Shown: positions 8,823 to 17,573, numbered from the stretch's first letter. The stretch is DNA of 64,000 nucleotides from Polycyclovorans sp002706265 (GCA_963973915.1 CAXBBM010000004.1:124001-188000); one strand, 5' to 3'. The notes: generated from the sequence alone by a model not told the origin. Translations and numbers: made by a program.

Positions 8823-10040
8823 TCATGATTTATTCCGATGATTTTCCATGGCTTTGCGGAACAGTTGCATATAAGAATCTGCAACGCTCGAGATGTGAAA
8901 CCGCTGCCCGGTTTCCCGGGCTGCAGCTGAATAACGTGCACGCCGATCTGGGTCGTCTTTCAGAGCGTGAATCGCATTGATCCAGCGATCATCGTCGTCA
9001 GGCAGAAGCAGTCCGTTTACATCATCGGTGATCAATTCTCGAGAATAACCCCGATTGGGCGCTATTACACACCCCCCGCGGGCCAGAATCTCCATCAAAC
9101 CCCAGTTTGCCACCCCGAAACGCAATGGGTAAAGAAAAAGGTCTATTGACGAAATCATTTCACCAAATTGGTCGTAAGGCAGCTTTCCGGGAAATTCAAT
9201 GACCTGCGCTCGGGGATACAACCTCAACAGGTGATCCCGAAAATTTTCGACTTCACCTTTGTAACGGCGTTGCACCCATTGCGACTCATAGCCATAAGTC
9301 GAAGCATTCGGGTCACCCAAGGCGATGAAGCGAGCGTCCATGCCCTCGCCAACCAGCCGATCCACCAAGCGTATAAACGTATCGATTCCCTTCGCATTGG
9401 ACATATCGCGTGCAGAGAATCCAATCGTGAATCGAGGGTCAGACCGAGGTCGTGGCGACGGCGGAGCGATCTCGAAACCCTCGAACTGCACCTCGATGCG
9501 CCCCTGAAGCTCCTTGGGAAACATCGCCTTGGCGTGGAGGCTCGGTGTGATCGTCAAATCGCTCTTCAGAACCTGGTGAAAGTGCAGCATTTCCATGTTC
9601 CGGTCCCCGAGTCGCTGGGCCTGATCAGGCGGATAGGCCTCATCCCAACCGTGAGCCCGATAGCTTGGAAACTCGATATAGCTGACAATCGTCGCATCAA
9701 TCTCGTCATAAAGGAAATGCGGCGCGCCCCAAAGCGAATGCGCAAATATGACATCGATCTTCTTCTTTTTTCTGATCTCGCGCAGCGCTGCCAATATTCC
9801 CCGACTGATCCGTGCCGAGCGCTCAACTTTGTCTGAATAGTAATAGCTTTGAGGCCCAACAATTTTACCGTCGGGCTTGAAAGCCAGCAGGTTAGGCACC
9901 AGATGACAGTTCGAGGCGCGATATCCAGTCGTTGTCAAAAAATATGTTTCAGCCAGCCCCTCGCGGCGGAGATACTCACACATCAAACCATGTTGTCCGG
10001 GGTATACGGCCCCGACGAAAACGATGACCGGTCGCTTCAC
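8823..10040 (-). CDS. Glycosyltransferase, GT4-like, atypical base composition
   Basis: Predicted retaining glycosyltransferase of about 405 residues with the GT-B fold. The N-terminal half begins KRPVIVFVGAVYPGQHG and contains IDVIFAHSLWGAP; the C-terminal nucleotide-sugar half starts FTIGFSARDMSNAKGIDTF and ends with FGVANWGLMEILARGGCVIAPNRGYSRELITDDVNGLLL, where the Glu motif sits. The GTG at 10040 (AGGG about seven bases upstream) is preferred; a TTG at 10073 is possible. It lies 46 bases downstream of pyc on the same strand but has no functional link to it. Three 60-base lines I counted average about 51% G+C, clearly below the neighbours, suggesting recent acquisition. The acceptor is unknown; surface polysaccharide or glycan is likely. 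Confidence 0.85.
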   Translation of the reverse strand: MKRPVIVFVGAVYPGQHGLMCEYLRREGLAETYFLTTTGYRASNCHLVPNLLAFKPDGKIVGPQSYYYSDKVERSARISRGILAALREIRKKKKIDVIFAHSLWGAPHFLYDEIDATIVSYIEFPSYRAHGWDEAYPPDQAQRLGDRNMEMLHFHQVLKSDLTITPSLHAKAMFPKELQGRIEVQFEGFEIAPPSPRPRSDPRFTIGFSARDMSNAKGIDTFIRLVDRLVGEGMDARFIALGDPNASTYGYESQWVQRRYKGEVENFRDHLLRLYPRAQVIEFPGKLPYDQFGEMISSIDLFLYPLRFGVANWGLMEILARGGCVIAPNRGYSRELITDDVNGLLLPDDDDRWINAIHALKDDPDRRARYSAAARETGQRFHISSVADSYMQLFRKAMENHRNKS

Positions 10041-10086
10041 GCTGCACCCTGTTTCGACGTATTGGACGCACAATCACGAAACCGCA

Positions 10087-13000
10087 TCACGCCACCTCAA
10101 AACCGACCAGCAAATCATGCGCTTCCACGGTGAGGCCCGGTTTGGCAATGACTTCGGCGATGACGCCGTCGCGTTCGGCACGCAACTGCGTCTCCATTTT
10201 CATGGCTTCGAGTGACAGCAGCGGGTCGCCCTTTTTTACTTTTTGCCCCGGCTTGACCGCGACGGTGGCGATCATGCCCGGCATTGGCGCGCCCACGTGG
10301 GCCGGGTTGCCGTCTTCAGCCTTGCGCGCGGCCTCGGCCACCTTGGCCCCGGCGCGCGGAACGCGCACGGTGCGCGGCTGGCCGTTGAGTTCGAAGAACA
10401 GCTTGACCTCGCCTTCGGCATTGGCCTCGGCCTGCCCGGAGAGCTTGATGATCAGCGTCTTGCCCGGCTCGATCTCGACGGCGGTTTCCTCACCTTCGGC
10501 CAGACCGCTGAAGAACACCGGCGTGGGGATGGCCGACACGTCGCCGAACTCGCCCTGATGCTTGACGAAGTCGGCGTACACCTTGGGATACAGCAGGTGG
10601 CTGGACAGTTCGGCATCGCTGGCGGGCGCTTCGGCGCCCTCCGACAGCGCCGCGCGCGCGGCGTCCAGATCCACCGGCGGCAGCAGCGCACCGGCACGCC
10701 CGTTCAGCGGCTCGGCGCCGGCCAGCACCTTGGCCTGCAAGGCGGGCGGGAAGCCGTCAGCCGGAAAGCCCAGTTCGCCCTTCATCAGCGACACCACCGA
10801 GTCGGGGAAGGCGATTTCACGCTCCGGGTCGAGCACCGCCTCGGCGGTCAGGTCGTTGGCCACCATGAACAGGGCCATGTCGCCGACCACCTTGGAGGTG
10901 GGCGTGACCTTGACGATGTCGCCAAACAACTGGTTCACCGTGGCGTAGGCGCGGCTCACCTCGGGCCAGCGGCCTTGCAAGCCCAGGCCGCGCGCCTGCT
11001 CGCGCAGATTGGTGTACTGGCCGCCGGGCATCTCGTGGCGGTACACGTCGGCGGTGCCGGAGCGGATGTCGGACTCGAACGGCGCGTAGTAACGGCGCAC
11101 GCCTTCCCAGTACTGCGAGATGGCCTGCAGGGCATCCAGTGACACGCCGGGATCACGCAGCGAGCCGGCCAGCGACGCCGCAATGGCGCCGAGATTGGGC
11201 TGCGAGGTGAGCCCGCTCATGCTGTCGAGCGCGCCATCCACGGCATCGCAGCCGGCATCGATGGCGGCCAGCACGCTGGCCGCGCTGATGCCGCTGGTGT
11301 CGTGGGTGTGGAAATGGATCGGCAGGTCGATCTCGTGCTTGAGCGCGCTCACCAGCGCGTGCGCGGCGTGCGGCTTGCAGACGCCGGCCATGTCCTTGAT
11401 GCCGATGATGTGCGCACCCGCCGCCTTCAGCTCGCGGGCCATGCGCAGGTAGTAGTCGAGGTTGTACTTGGGCCGCTTGGCGTCGAACAGGTCGCCGGAA
11501 TAGCACAGCGCGGCTTCGCACAGCGCGCCGGTTTCCAGCACCGCATCCATCGCCACGCGCATGTTGTCGACGCTGTTCAGCGAGTCGAAGACGCGGAACA
11601 GATCAATGCCGCCGGCGTGCGCCTGGTGCACGAAATGGCGCACCACGTTGTCGGGGTAGTTGGTGTAGCCGACGGCGTTGGAAGCGCGCAGCAGCATCTG
11701 CAGCAGGTGGTTGGGCATGGCCGCGCGCAGCGTTTCCAGCCGCGCCCAGGGGTCTTCCTTCAGGAAGCGCATGGCCACGTCGAAGGTGGCGCCGCCCCAG
11801 CATTCCACTGAGAACAGCCCCGGCAGCAGGCGCGCGTAGTAGGGCGCGATGACGGCCAGGTCGTGGGTGCGCATGCGGGTGGCGAACAGCGACTGGTGCG
11901 CGTCGCGCATGGTGGTGTCGGTGAGCAGCACCTGCGGCTGCTCCAGCATCCAGTCGGAAAAGCCCTTGGCGCCCAGTTTGAGCAACTTCTGGCGATGGCC
12001 GTCGGGTGCCGGTGCGTTGAGATCGCACTTGGGCTTGATGGGCTTTTCGGGCGTGGGCGTGACCTTCTGGCGCCCCTTCATCTCGGGGTTGCCGTTGACG
12101 ATCACCTCACCCATGAAGCGCAGCAGCTTGGTGGCGCGGTCGCGACGCGCGGTGAACTCGAACAGCTCGGCGGTGTCGTCGATGAACCGGGTGGTGGCCT
12201 CGCCGGACTGAAACGTCGGGTGATTGATCACGTTTTCAAGAAACGCCAGGTTGCTCGACAGCCCGCGGATGCGGAACTCGCGCAGCGCCCGGTCCATGCG
12301 GCGAATTGCCTCGCTGGCCTGCGGGGCCCAGCAAGTCACCTTGACCAGCAGCGAGTCGTAATAGGGCGTGATGACCGCTCCGGAATACGCGGTGCCGCCG
12401 TCCAGCCGCACCCCAAACCCTGAGGCGCTGCGGTACACGCCCAGGCGGCCGTAGTCCGGCTGAAAGCCTTTTTCGGGGTCTTCGGTGGTGACGCGGCATT
12501 GCAGCGCGTGGCCGTGCATGACGATGTCTTTTTGCGCGGGCACGCCGCATTCGTCACTGCCGATGCGCGCGCCTTCGCTGATGTGAATCTGCGCCTTGAC
12601 GATGTCGATGCCGGTGATTTCTTCGGTCACCGTGTGCTCGACCTGGATGCGCGGATTGACCTCGATGAAGTAGAACGCGCCGCTGTCGGCATCGACCAGA
12701 AATTCCACCGTGCCGGCGTGGGTGTAGTTGACCTCGCGCCCCAGCTTCAGCGCCGCGTTGCACATGGCCTCGCGCTGTTCCTGGGTGAGAAAAATGGCGG
12801 GCGCGCGCTCGACGACCTTCTGGTGACGGCGCTGTACCGAGCAGTCACGCTCAAACAGGTGCACCAGCTGACCGTGCGTGTCGCCCAGCAACTGCACCTC
12901 GACGTGACGGGCGCGTTCCACCAGCTTTTCGAGATACACCTCGTCATTGCCGAAGGCGCTCTTGGCCTCACGACGCGCCACCGGCACGGCGGCATCCAGC

Positions 13001-13536
13001 TCATCTTCGGTACGCACCACGCGCATGCCGCGACCGCCACCGCCCCAGCTCGCTTTGAGCATCAGCGGATAGCCGATCTCTTCGGCCACCTTGCGGCACT
13101 CCGCCGCATCTGTGGGCAGCGCGGCGCTGGCCGGCATGGTCGGCACGCCCGCTTTCTCGGCTGCCTTGCGTGCCGCAATCTTGTTGCCCAGCGTGCGCAT
13201 CACCTCAGGCTTGGGGCCGATGAAGTTGATACCGGCCGCGGCGCAGGCGTCGGCGAAGTCCGGGTTCTCAGACAGAAATCCGTAACCGGGGTGAATGGCA
13301 TCGACGCCCGATGCCTTGGCCACCTCGATGATGTCGTCGATGGCCTGATAGGCCGCGATGGGCTTGGCCCCTTCGCCGACCATGTAGCTCTCGTCGGCCT
13401 TGAAGCGGTGCAGCGAAAACCGATCTTCCCGGGCGTAGATGGCCACGGTGCGGATGTCCAACTCGGCCGCCGCGCGCATGACACGAATGGCGATTTCAGA
13501 CCGGTTGGCGACCAGCAGCTTGCGAATCGGTTGCAT
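10087..13536 (-). CDS. pyc: Pyruvate carboxylase, single-chain
   Basis: Biotin- and ATP-dependent carboxylation of pyruvate to oxaloacetate (anaplerosis), 1149 residues, the usual length. Order of domains: biotin carboxylase (MQPIRKLLVANRSEIAIR; ATP-grasp loop KASWGGGGRGM near 160; EVNPRIQVEHTVTEE near 280), carboxyltransferase (LLTDTTMRDAHQSLFATRMR near 535-555, with metal-site HFHTHDTSG), PYC/OADA domain, and C-terminal biotinyl domain with EAMKME, the biotinylated lysine being about residue 1113. The ATG at 13536 follows AAGGGGAAG; the frame is open 33 codons further upstream without a better start. It stands alone rather than as split PycA/PycB subunits. Confidence 0.97.
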   Translation of the reverse strand: MQPIRKLLVANRSEIAIRVMRAAAELDIRTVAIYAREDRFSLHRFKADESYMVGEGAKPIAAYQAIDDIIEVAKASGVDAIHPGYGFLSENPDFADACAAAGINFIGPKPEVMRTLGNKIAARKAAEKAGVPTMPASAALPTDAAECRKVAEEIGYPLMLKASWGGGGRGMRVVRTEDELDAAVPVARREAKSAFGNDEVYLEKLVERARHVEVQLLGDTHGQLVHLFERDCSVQRRHQKVVERAPAIFLTQEQREAMCNAALKLGREVNYTHAGTVEFLVDADSGAFYFIEVNPRIQVEHTVTEEITGIDIVKAQIHISEGARIGSDECGVPAQKDIVMHGHALQCRVTTEDPEKGFQPDYGRLGVYRSASGFGVRLDGGTAYSGAVITPYYDSLLVKVTCWAPQASEAIRRMDRALREFRIRGLSSNLAFLENVINHPTFQSGEATTRFIDDTAELFEFTARRDRATKLLRFMGEVIVNGNPEMKGRQKVTPTPEKPIKPKCDLNAPAPDGHRQKLLKLGAKGFSDWMLEQPQVLLTDTTMRDAHQSLFATRMRTHDLAVIAPYYARLLPGLFSVECWGGATFDVAMRFLKEDPWARLETLRAAMPNHLLQMLLRASNAVGYTNYPDNVVRHFVHQAHAGGIDLFRVFDSLNSVDNMRVAMDAVLETGALCEAALCYSGDLFDAKRPKYNLDYYLRMARELKAAGAHIIGIKDMAGVCKPHAAHALVSALKHEIDLPIHFHTHDTSGISAASVLAAIDAGCDAVDGALDSMSGLTSQPNLGAIAASLAGSLRDPGVSLDALQAISQYWEGVRRYYAPFESDIRSGTADVYRHEMPGGQYTNLREQARGLGLQGRWPEVSRAYATVNQLFGDIVKVTPTSKVVGDMALFMVANDLTAEAVLDPEREIAFPDSVVSLMKGELGFPADGFPPALQAKVLAGAEPLNGRAGALLPPVDLDAARAALSEGAEAPASDAELSSHLLYPKVYADFVKHQGEFGDVSAIPTPVFFSGLAEGEETAVEIEPGKTLIIKLSGQAEANAEGEVKLFFELNGQPRTVRVPRAGAKVAEAARKAEDGNPAHVGAPMPGMIATVAVKPGQKVKKGDPLLSLEAMKMETQLRAERDGVIAEVIAKPGLTVEAHDLLVGFEVA

Positions 13537-13659
13537 CAGCTTCCCCTTGGGTATGGCGTGTTGTGGCGCGTTGCCGCGCTGCTTGAACTCACGTTGACAC
13601 CGGGAATCTACCGCAATCCGCCGCCACCAACCCATGGGGGCGCACTGGGCTGCATTTTC

Positions 13660-13674
13660 TAGACGACTGGTCTA
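13660..13674. promoter_or_regulatory. Palindromic operator, NemR/AcuR-like, before tetR-nemA
   Basis: TAGAC-GACTG-GTCTA is a 5-5-5 inverted repeat ending 11 bases before the TetR start. A TACTAT -10-like sequence overlaps its right edge (13673-13678), so a bound repressor would block the promoter. From memory, related TAGACC/GGTCTA palindromes are bound by NemR-type repressors. Confidence 0.65.
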
Positions 13675-13685
13675 CTATTCGCTAC

Positions 13686-14309
13686 ATGAGCCTCGCCCAC
13701 TCCCCGCCCCGCCTCGCCCGCCGCCCCGCCGCCGAAACCCGCGAGCGCCTGCTGGAACACGGTGCCGAGTTGTTCAATTCGCAGGGCTACAACACCACCG
13801 GCATCAATGCCATCGTGCAGGCTGCGGGCGTGCCCAAAGGCTCGTTCTATCACTACTTCGCCAGCAAGCAGGACTTCGGTCTGGCGGTCATCGATCGCTT
13901 TGATGCGCACTACCGCAACAAGCTCGGCGCCGCGCTGGATGCGCCCCACACGCCGCCGCTGGACCGGTTGCGCCGCTATCTGGAATCCGGCATGCGCGAG
14001 ATGATCGACGCCGACTTCTGCAGCGGCTGCCTGATTGGCAACCTGGGCCAGGAGCTTGCCGGCCGCGACCCGGCGTTCCGGCTACGGCTGGAACAGGTGT
14101 TCAGCGGCTGGGCCGCGCGTTTCACCGCCTGCCTGGACGAAGCCCGCCAGCGGGGCGACGTCACCGCGGCGGCCACGACTCGCGAGCTTGCCGAGTTTCT
14201 GCTGTCGGGCTGGGAGGGCGCACTGATGCGCGCCAAGGTCACCCACAGCACCGCGCCACTGCAGGCGTTCATCACGCTTTATTTCTCGCAGGTGCTGCGC
14301 CATGTCTGA
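13686..14309 (+). CDS. TetR-family repressor, NemR/AcuR-like
   Basis: Predicted repressor of the electrophile-response operon, 207 residues. The N-terminal HTH (about 15-62) reads ETRERLLEHGAELFNSQGYNTTGINAIVQAAGVPKGSFYHYFASKQDFGLAV, shown here in parts: helix 1 RERLLEHGAELF, recognition region GVPKGSFYHYFASK. The C-terminal ligand domain contains a cysteine pair region DADFCSGCLIGNLGQEL near residues 112-127, similar to thiol-sensing NemR proteins. It precedes nemA by 36 bases on the same strand and has a palindromic operator at its promoter, indicating autoregulation. Confidence 0.88.
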   Translation: MSLAHSPPRLARRPAAETRERLLEHGAELFNSQGYNTTGINAIVQAAGVPKGSFYHYFASKQDFGLAVIDRFDAHYRNKLGAALDAPHTPPLDRLRRYLESGMREMIDADFCSGCLIGNLGQELAGRDPAFRLRLEQVFSGWAARFTACLDEARQRGDVTAAATTRELAEFLLSGWEGALMRAKVTHSTAPLQAFITLYFSQVLRHV

Positions 14310-14345
14310 GCCGCGCCTGCCCCTGATCACCACGCTGGAGTCTGC

Positions 14346-15440
14346 ATGAACGCCGCTGCCTCGCCGCTGTTCCAACCCTTACAGATGGGCGCCCTGCGGC
14401 TGCCCAACCGCATCGCCATGGCGCCCCTGACCCGCAACCGCGCCGGCCCCGGCAACGTGCCGCAGGCCATGAACGTGGCGTACTACCGCCAACGCGCCAG
14501 CGCCGGGCTGATCATCTCCGAAGCCACCCAGATCTGCCCCGAGGGGCTGGGCTATCCCAATACGCCGGGCATCCACAACAAGGCCCAGGTGGCGGGCTGG
14601 AAAGACGTGACCGATGCCGTGCACGCCGCCGGCGGTCGCATCGTGATGCAGCTTTGGCACGTGGGGCGCATTTCGCATCCCAGCCTCCAGCCCGACGGCA
14701 AGCTGCCGGTGGCGCCCAGCGCCGTCAGGCCCGCGGGCAAGGCGATGACCTTCGCCGGAATGCAAGACTTCGTCACACCCCGCGCACTGGAAGCCGACGA
14801 GATCCCCGGCATCATCGAGCAGTACCGCCGCGCGGCCGAGAACGCCCGCCGCGCCGGTTTTGATGGCGTCGAAGTGCATAACGCCAATGGTTATCTGCTG
14901 GACCAGTTTCTGCGTGATGGCACCAATCAGCGAACCGACGACTGGGGCGGCGCTCTGGAAAACCGCATGCGCCTGCCCATCGCCGTGCTCGAAGCGGTGA
15001 TCTCGGTGTGGGGTGCCGACCGCGTGGGCATCCGCCTGTCGCCCAGCGGCACCATGAACGACATGCACGATTCCGACCCTGAAACCACCTTCGGCACCTT
15101 CATCGAGCGCCTGAGCGGCTACGGCCTGGCCTATCTGCACCTCATGGACCCCAGCCAAAGCGACCTGCGCCATGGCGCGCAGCCCCTGCCCGCGCACGGC
15201 TTCAGGGCGCGCTATCCGGGCGTGATGATGGTCAACACCGAGTACGACGGCGCCAAGGCGCACGCCGCGCTGGCGCAGAACGAGGCCGACCTGGTGTCTT
15301 TCGGGCGGCTGTTCATCGCCAACCCCGACCTGCCCGCGCGACTGGCGCAGAACGCGCCGCTCAACACCCCCGATCCCGCCACCTTCTATGGCGGCGATGC
15401 CCGGGGCTACACCGACTATGCCCCGCTGTCCGCCCCATAA
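14346..15440 (+). CDS. nemA: N-ethylmaleimide reductase / Old Yellow Enzyme
   Basis: FMN- and NAD(P)H-dependent ene-reductase of 364 residues that reduces electrophilic alkenes, maleimides and nitro compounds. The TIM-barrel protein begins LFQPLQMGALRLPNRIAMAPLTRNRA. The substrate-anchoring His/Asn pair is in GVEVHNANGYLLDQFL near 175-190, and the C-terminal phosphate-binding region is LVSFGRLFIANPDLPARL. It sits between its presumed TetR regulator and a quinone oxidoreductase, forming a three-gene detoxification operon. The ATG at 14346 follows CTGGAG. Confidence 0.94.
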   Translation: MNAAASPLFQPLQMGALRLPNRIAMAPLTRNRAGPGNVPQAMNVAYYRQRASAGLIISEATQICPEGLGYPNTPGIHNKAQVAGWKDVTDAVHAAGGRIVMQLWHVGRISHPSLQPDGKLPVAPSAVRPAGKAMTFAGMQDFVTPRALEADEIPGIIEQYRRAAENARRAGFDGVEVHNANGYLLDQFLRDGTNQRTDDWGGALENRMRLPIAVLEAVISVWGADRVGIRLSPSGTMNDMHDSDPETTFGTFIERLSGYGLAYLHLMDPSQSDLRHGAQPLPAHGFRARYPGVMMVNTEYDGAKAHAALAQNEADLVSFGRLFIANPDLPARLAQNAPLNTPDPATFYGGDARGYTDYAPLSAP

Positions 15441-15458
15441 CCACAAGAGGAGATTCTT

Positions 15459-16445
15459 ATGAGCCGTGTCGTCCGTTTCCACCAGACCGGTGGTCCCCAA
15501 GTCCTGAAGATCGAGCAGCGTGAGGTCGGCGCCCCCAGCGCAGGCGAACTGCGCATCAAGGTCGAGGCCATTGGCCTCAATCGCGCCGAAGCCGCCTTCC
15601 GGGCCGGCATGTACCTGGAAGCCCCCAACCTGCCCTGCGGCATCGGCTACGAAGCCTCGGGCATCGTCGAAGCGGTGGGCGACGACGTCACCGACTTCAA
15701 GGCGGGCGACGCCATCTGCGTGATCCCGGCCTTCTCGATGAACACCTACAGCGTGTACGCCGACCAGACCCTGGTGCCCGCCTACGCCTGCACCCAGCGG
15801 CCCAGTGGTCTGGACAAGATCGAAGCGGCATCAATCTGGATGCAGTACCTGACGGCCTACGGCGCGCTGATCGACATCGCAAAACTCGGCAAAGGGGACT
15901 TCGTCATCATTCCGGCGGCGTCCAGCAGCGTGGGGCTTGCGGCCATCCAGATCGCCAACTACGTGGGCGCCACCCCCATCGCCACCACGCGCGGCCAGAG
16001 CAAGGTCGCCGCCCTGAAAGAAGCCGGCGCCAAGCACGTGATCACCGGCGACCAGGACCTGGTTGCCGAAGTCATGCGCATCACCGACGGCAAGGGCGCG
16101 CGCGTCGCGTTCGACCCGGTTGGCGGCCCCACCGTTGCAAAACTGGCAGACGCCACCGCCGTCGGCGGCACCATCTTCCTGTATGGCGCCCTCGAACCGC
16201 AGATCACACCGCTGCCGCTGGTGGCCGCGCTCAACCGGGCCATGACCTTCAGGGGCTACACCCTGTTCGAAATCGTCGGCGACCCCGTGCGCTTCGCCGC
16301 CGGCAAGAAATTCGTCGCCGACGGCCTGAGCAAAGGAGCGCTCAAACCCAAGGTCGCCAAGACGTTCACGCTGGACCAGATTGTCGAGGCGCACACCTAC
16401 CTCGAATCGAACCAGCAGGTCGGCAAGGTCGTCGTCACCACCTGA
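15459..16445 (+). CDS. Zinc-type alcohol dehydrogenase-like / quinone oxidoreductase family protein
   Basis: NADPH-dependent medium-chain reductase of 328 residues. It has the GroES-like N-terminal domain (VVRFHQTGGPQVLKIEQREV, with GIGYEASGIVEAVGDDV near 63-80) and a Rossmann domain with ASSSVGLAAIQIAN near 148-161. The catalytic-zinc Cys/His ligands of true alcohol dehydrogenases are absent, which favours a quinone or enone reductase. An AGAGGAG ribosome site lies at 15446-15452, seven bases before the ATG. Cotranscription with nemA is likely and a hairpin terminator follows. Confidence 0.88.
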   Translation: MSRVVRFHQTGGPQVLKIEQREVGAPSAGELRIKVEAIGLNRAEAAFRAGMYLEAPNLPCGIGYEASGIVEAVGDDVTDFKAGDAICVIPAFSMNTYSVYADQTLVPAYACTQRPSGLDKIEAASIWMQYLTAYGALIDIAKLGKGDFVIIPAASSSVGLAAIQIANYVGATPIATTRGQSKVAALKEAGAKHVITGDQDLVAEVMRITDGKGARVAFDPVGGPTVAKLADATAVGGTIFLYGALEPQITPLPLVAALNRAMTFRGYTLFEIVGDPVRFAAGKKFVADGLSKGALKPKVAKTFTLDQIVEAHTYLESNQQVGKVVVTT

Positions 16446-16452
16446 CGCAAAA

Positions 16453-16484
16453 GCCCCGCCTCTTGTTGCTTCGAGAGGCGGGGC
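16453..16484 (+). terminator. Strong hairpin after the nemA operon
   Basis: GCCCCGCCTCT and AGAGGCGGGGC form a perfect 11-pair stem with a ten-base loop, starting eight bases after the oxidoreductase stop. No T-tract follows, but stem strength and position fit an operon end. Confidence 0.7.
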
Positions 16485-16491
16485 GGTGCGC

Positions 16492-16497
16492 TACAAT
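16492..16497 (+). promoter_or_regulatory. Candidate -10 of tRNA-Arg promoter
   Basis: TACAAT lies 20 bases before the mature tRNA 5' end. No convincing -35 exists at 16-18 bases because that stretch is occupied by the upstream terminator stem. Confidence 0.4.
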
Positions 16498-16517
16498 CCG
16501 CGCCGGCAACACGCAAT

Positions 16518-16594
16518 GCGCCCGTAGCTCAGCTGGATAGAGTATTGGTTTCCGAAACCAAGGGTCACAGGTTCGAATCCTGTCGGGCGCACCA
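16518..16594 (+). tRNA. tRNA-Arg (anticodon CCG)
   Basis: A 77-base cloverleaf with acceptor stem GCGCCCG/CGGGCGC, D-arm AGCTCAGCTGGATAGAGT, anticodon stem TTGGT/ACCAA closing the loop TTCCGAA (anticodon CCG, reading CGG), T-arm containing GGTTCGAATCC, and an encoded ACCA end. Its last 18 bases are repeated 1054 bases downstream, making it the anchor of the accessory island. Confidence 0.97.
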
Positions 16595-16701
16595 AATCAA
16601 TGACTTACGACTCTCAAATCGCCCCGATGAGTCGTTTCTTCAAAAAGCAAAGGGTCAGTCCATGCAGATGGGGTGACCCTTTTCTTCATCCGGGCACAAA
16701 T
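16577..16701. repeat. Direct repeat copy A (tRNA 3' end plus downstream terminator)
   Basis: Nearly identical to 17631-17756, with a handful of substitutions and one indel. It starts inside the T-arm of tRNA-Arg (ATCCTGTCGGGCGCACCA) and runs through the terminator hairpin to GGGCACAAAT. This could be an att-type duplication or a recombination scar. Confidence 0.92.
16649..16687 (+). terminator. tRNA-Arg terminator
   Basis: AAAGGGTCA and TGACCCTTT form a nine-pair stem around a 16-base loop, followed by TCTTC. It lies 55 bases past the tRNA, a reasonable distance for its intrinsic terminator. Confidence 0.65.
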
Positions 16702-16709
16702 CAGGATCT

Positions 16710-16723
16710 GGGCATTAATGCCC
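16710..16723. repeat. Perfect 14 bp palindrome
   Basis: GGGCATTAATGCCC lies just beyond repeat copy A, with a further TGCCCAGCATTTTGGGG-like imperfect arm at 16739-16755. Its role is unknown; a protein-binding site is possible. The remaining bases up to 16909 show no gene. Confidence 0.5.
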
Positions 16724-16909
16724 ACGCAGTGCCCTAGAAATGCCCAGCATTTTGGGGACGGCGAAATTTGACCATTTCCTTCGTGCCTTGGGGCCGATAA
16801 CTTTGGCCCAGCCGCATAGCTGCCGCTCCTTCGCTTCGGCAGGATGCACCAACCTCGCGGCTGCGCTCCGGGAAGATGCCTGTTGCCGAGATGTCGTCTT
16901 GTCACACGC

Positions 16910-16956
16910 ATGACGGCGCTCACACTTCGACCTATAATCGAACCGAATTTAGGTCG
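16910..16956 (+). promoter_or_regulatory. Promoter and operator of the first toxin-antitoxin pair
   Basis: ATGACG (16910-16915), a 17-base spacer and a perfect TATAAT (16933-16938) form a good sigma-70 promoter. An inverted repeat CGACCTA (16928-16934) / TAGGTCG (16950-16956) overlaps the -10, the expected place for autorepression by an antitoxin-toxin complex. Confidence 0.65.
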
Positions 16957-16974
16957 CAGTGAACGAGGTGCCCA

Positions 16975-17253
16975 ATGAAACTTGAGAGCCATATCCGCCC
17001 CATCAGCTATTTGAAGGCCCACGCTGCCGAGATCGTGCGGTCCTTGGGCGAAAGCGGAGCGCCCATGGTCATCACCCAGAACGGGCACGCCAAAGCGGTG
17101 CTTCAAGACGTCCATTCTTACGAGCAAACCCAGGAAACGCTGGCCCTGCTCAAGATACTAGCCCTCGGTCAGCAGCAGGTTGCCGATGGCAAGGTCATGG
17201 GCCTGGATGAGGCCTTTGACCGGGCACGGGGCAAGCGCCGGAACGCCGCGTGA
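16975..17253 (+). CDS. Type II antitoxin, Phd/YefM family
   Basis: Small antitoxin of 92 residues. The N-terminal DNA-binding Phd fold (PISYLKAHAAEIVRSLGESG) is followed by PMVITQNGHAKAVLQDVHSYEQ, the family hallmark, and a C-terminal tail (about 65-92) that would wrap the toxin. The start ATG follows GAACGAGGTGCCC. The stop overlaps the toxin GTG, as is usual for coupled pairs. A promoter with an inverted repeat lies upstream. A decayed copy lies at 19464-19679. Confidence 0.93.
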   Translation: MKLESHIRPISYLKAHAAEIVRSLGESGAPMVITQNGHAKAVLQDVHSYEQTQETLALLKILALGQQQVADGKVMGLDEAFDRARGKRRNAA

Positions 17254-17573
17254 GCGTCACGGTCGTTCTCACCGAGGACGCCGCGCGCGACCTCGGTGAG
17301 ATTCAAGATTATGTTGAGAAACAAGATGGCCGCATCAAAGCAGATCGTCTGCTGGATGGCCTAAGGGGCGTACTGGCCAAGCTCAGCGATGTTCCAACGC
17401 GGGGCGAGTATCCGCCGGAGCTTTCGGCGTTGGGCATCAAGCAATTCCGGCAAGTCCACTACAAGCCTTACCGGGCCGTCTACCAAGTGCTGGACACGAT
17501 GGTCGTCGTGATGCTGATCGCCGATGGGCGCAGAGACATGCGGCAACTGTTGGAGCGGCGACTGCTCGGTTGA
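17250..17573 (+). CDS. Type II toxin, RelE/ParE superfamily
   Basis: Toxin partner of the Phd/YefM antitoxin, 107 residues. It has the RelE/ParE pattern: VVLTEDAARDLGEIQDYVEKQ, then LAKLSDVPTRGEYPPELSALG, a central FRQVHYKPYRAVYQVL strand pair and a C-terminal VMLIADGRRDMRQLLERRLL. Conserved Arg and Tyr residues of this fold are present, but ribonuclease (RelE) versus gyrase (ParE) activity cannot be read from the sequence. The GTG start overlaps the antitoxin stop. Confidence 0.9.
   Translation: MSVTVVLTEDAARDLGEIQDYVEKQDGRIKADRLLDGLRGVLAKLSDVPTRGEYPPELSALGIKQFRQVHYKPYRAVYQVLDTMVVVMLIADGRRDMRQLLERRLLG

Noticed and set aside
8823..10040. Glycosyltransferase considered as the missing Nit1-cluster member
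   Set aside because: It lies more than 11 kb away on the other strand, next to pyc, with different base composition, and its closest look is a generic GT4 enzyme. No sequence feature ties it to the cluster.
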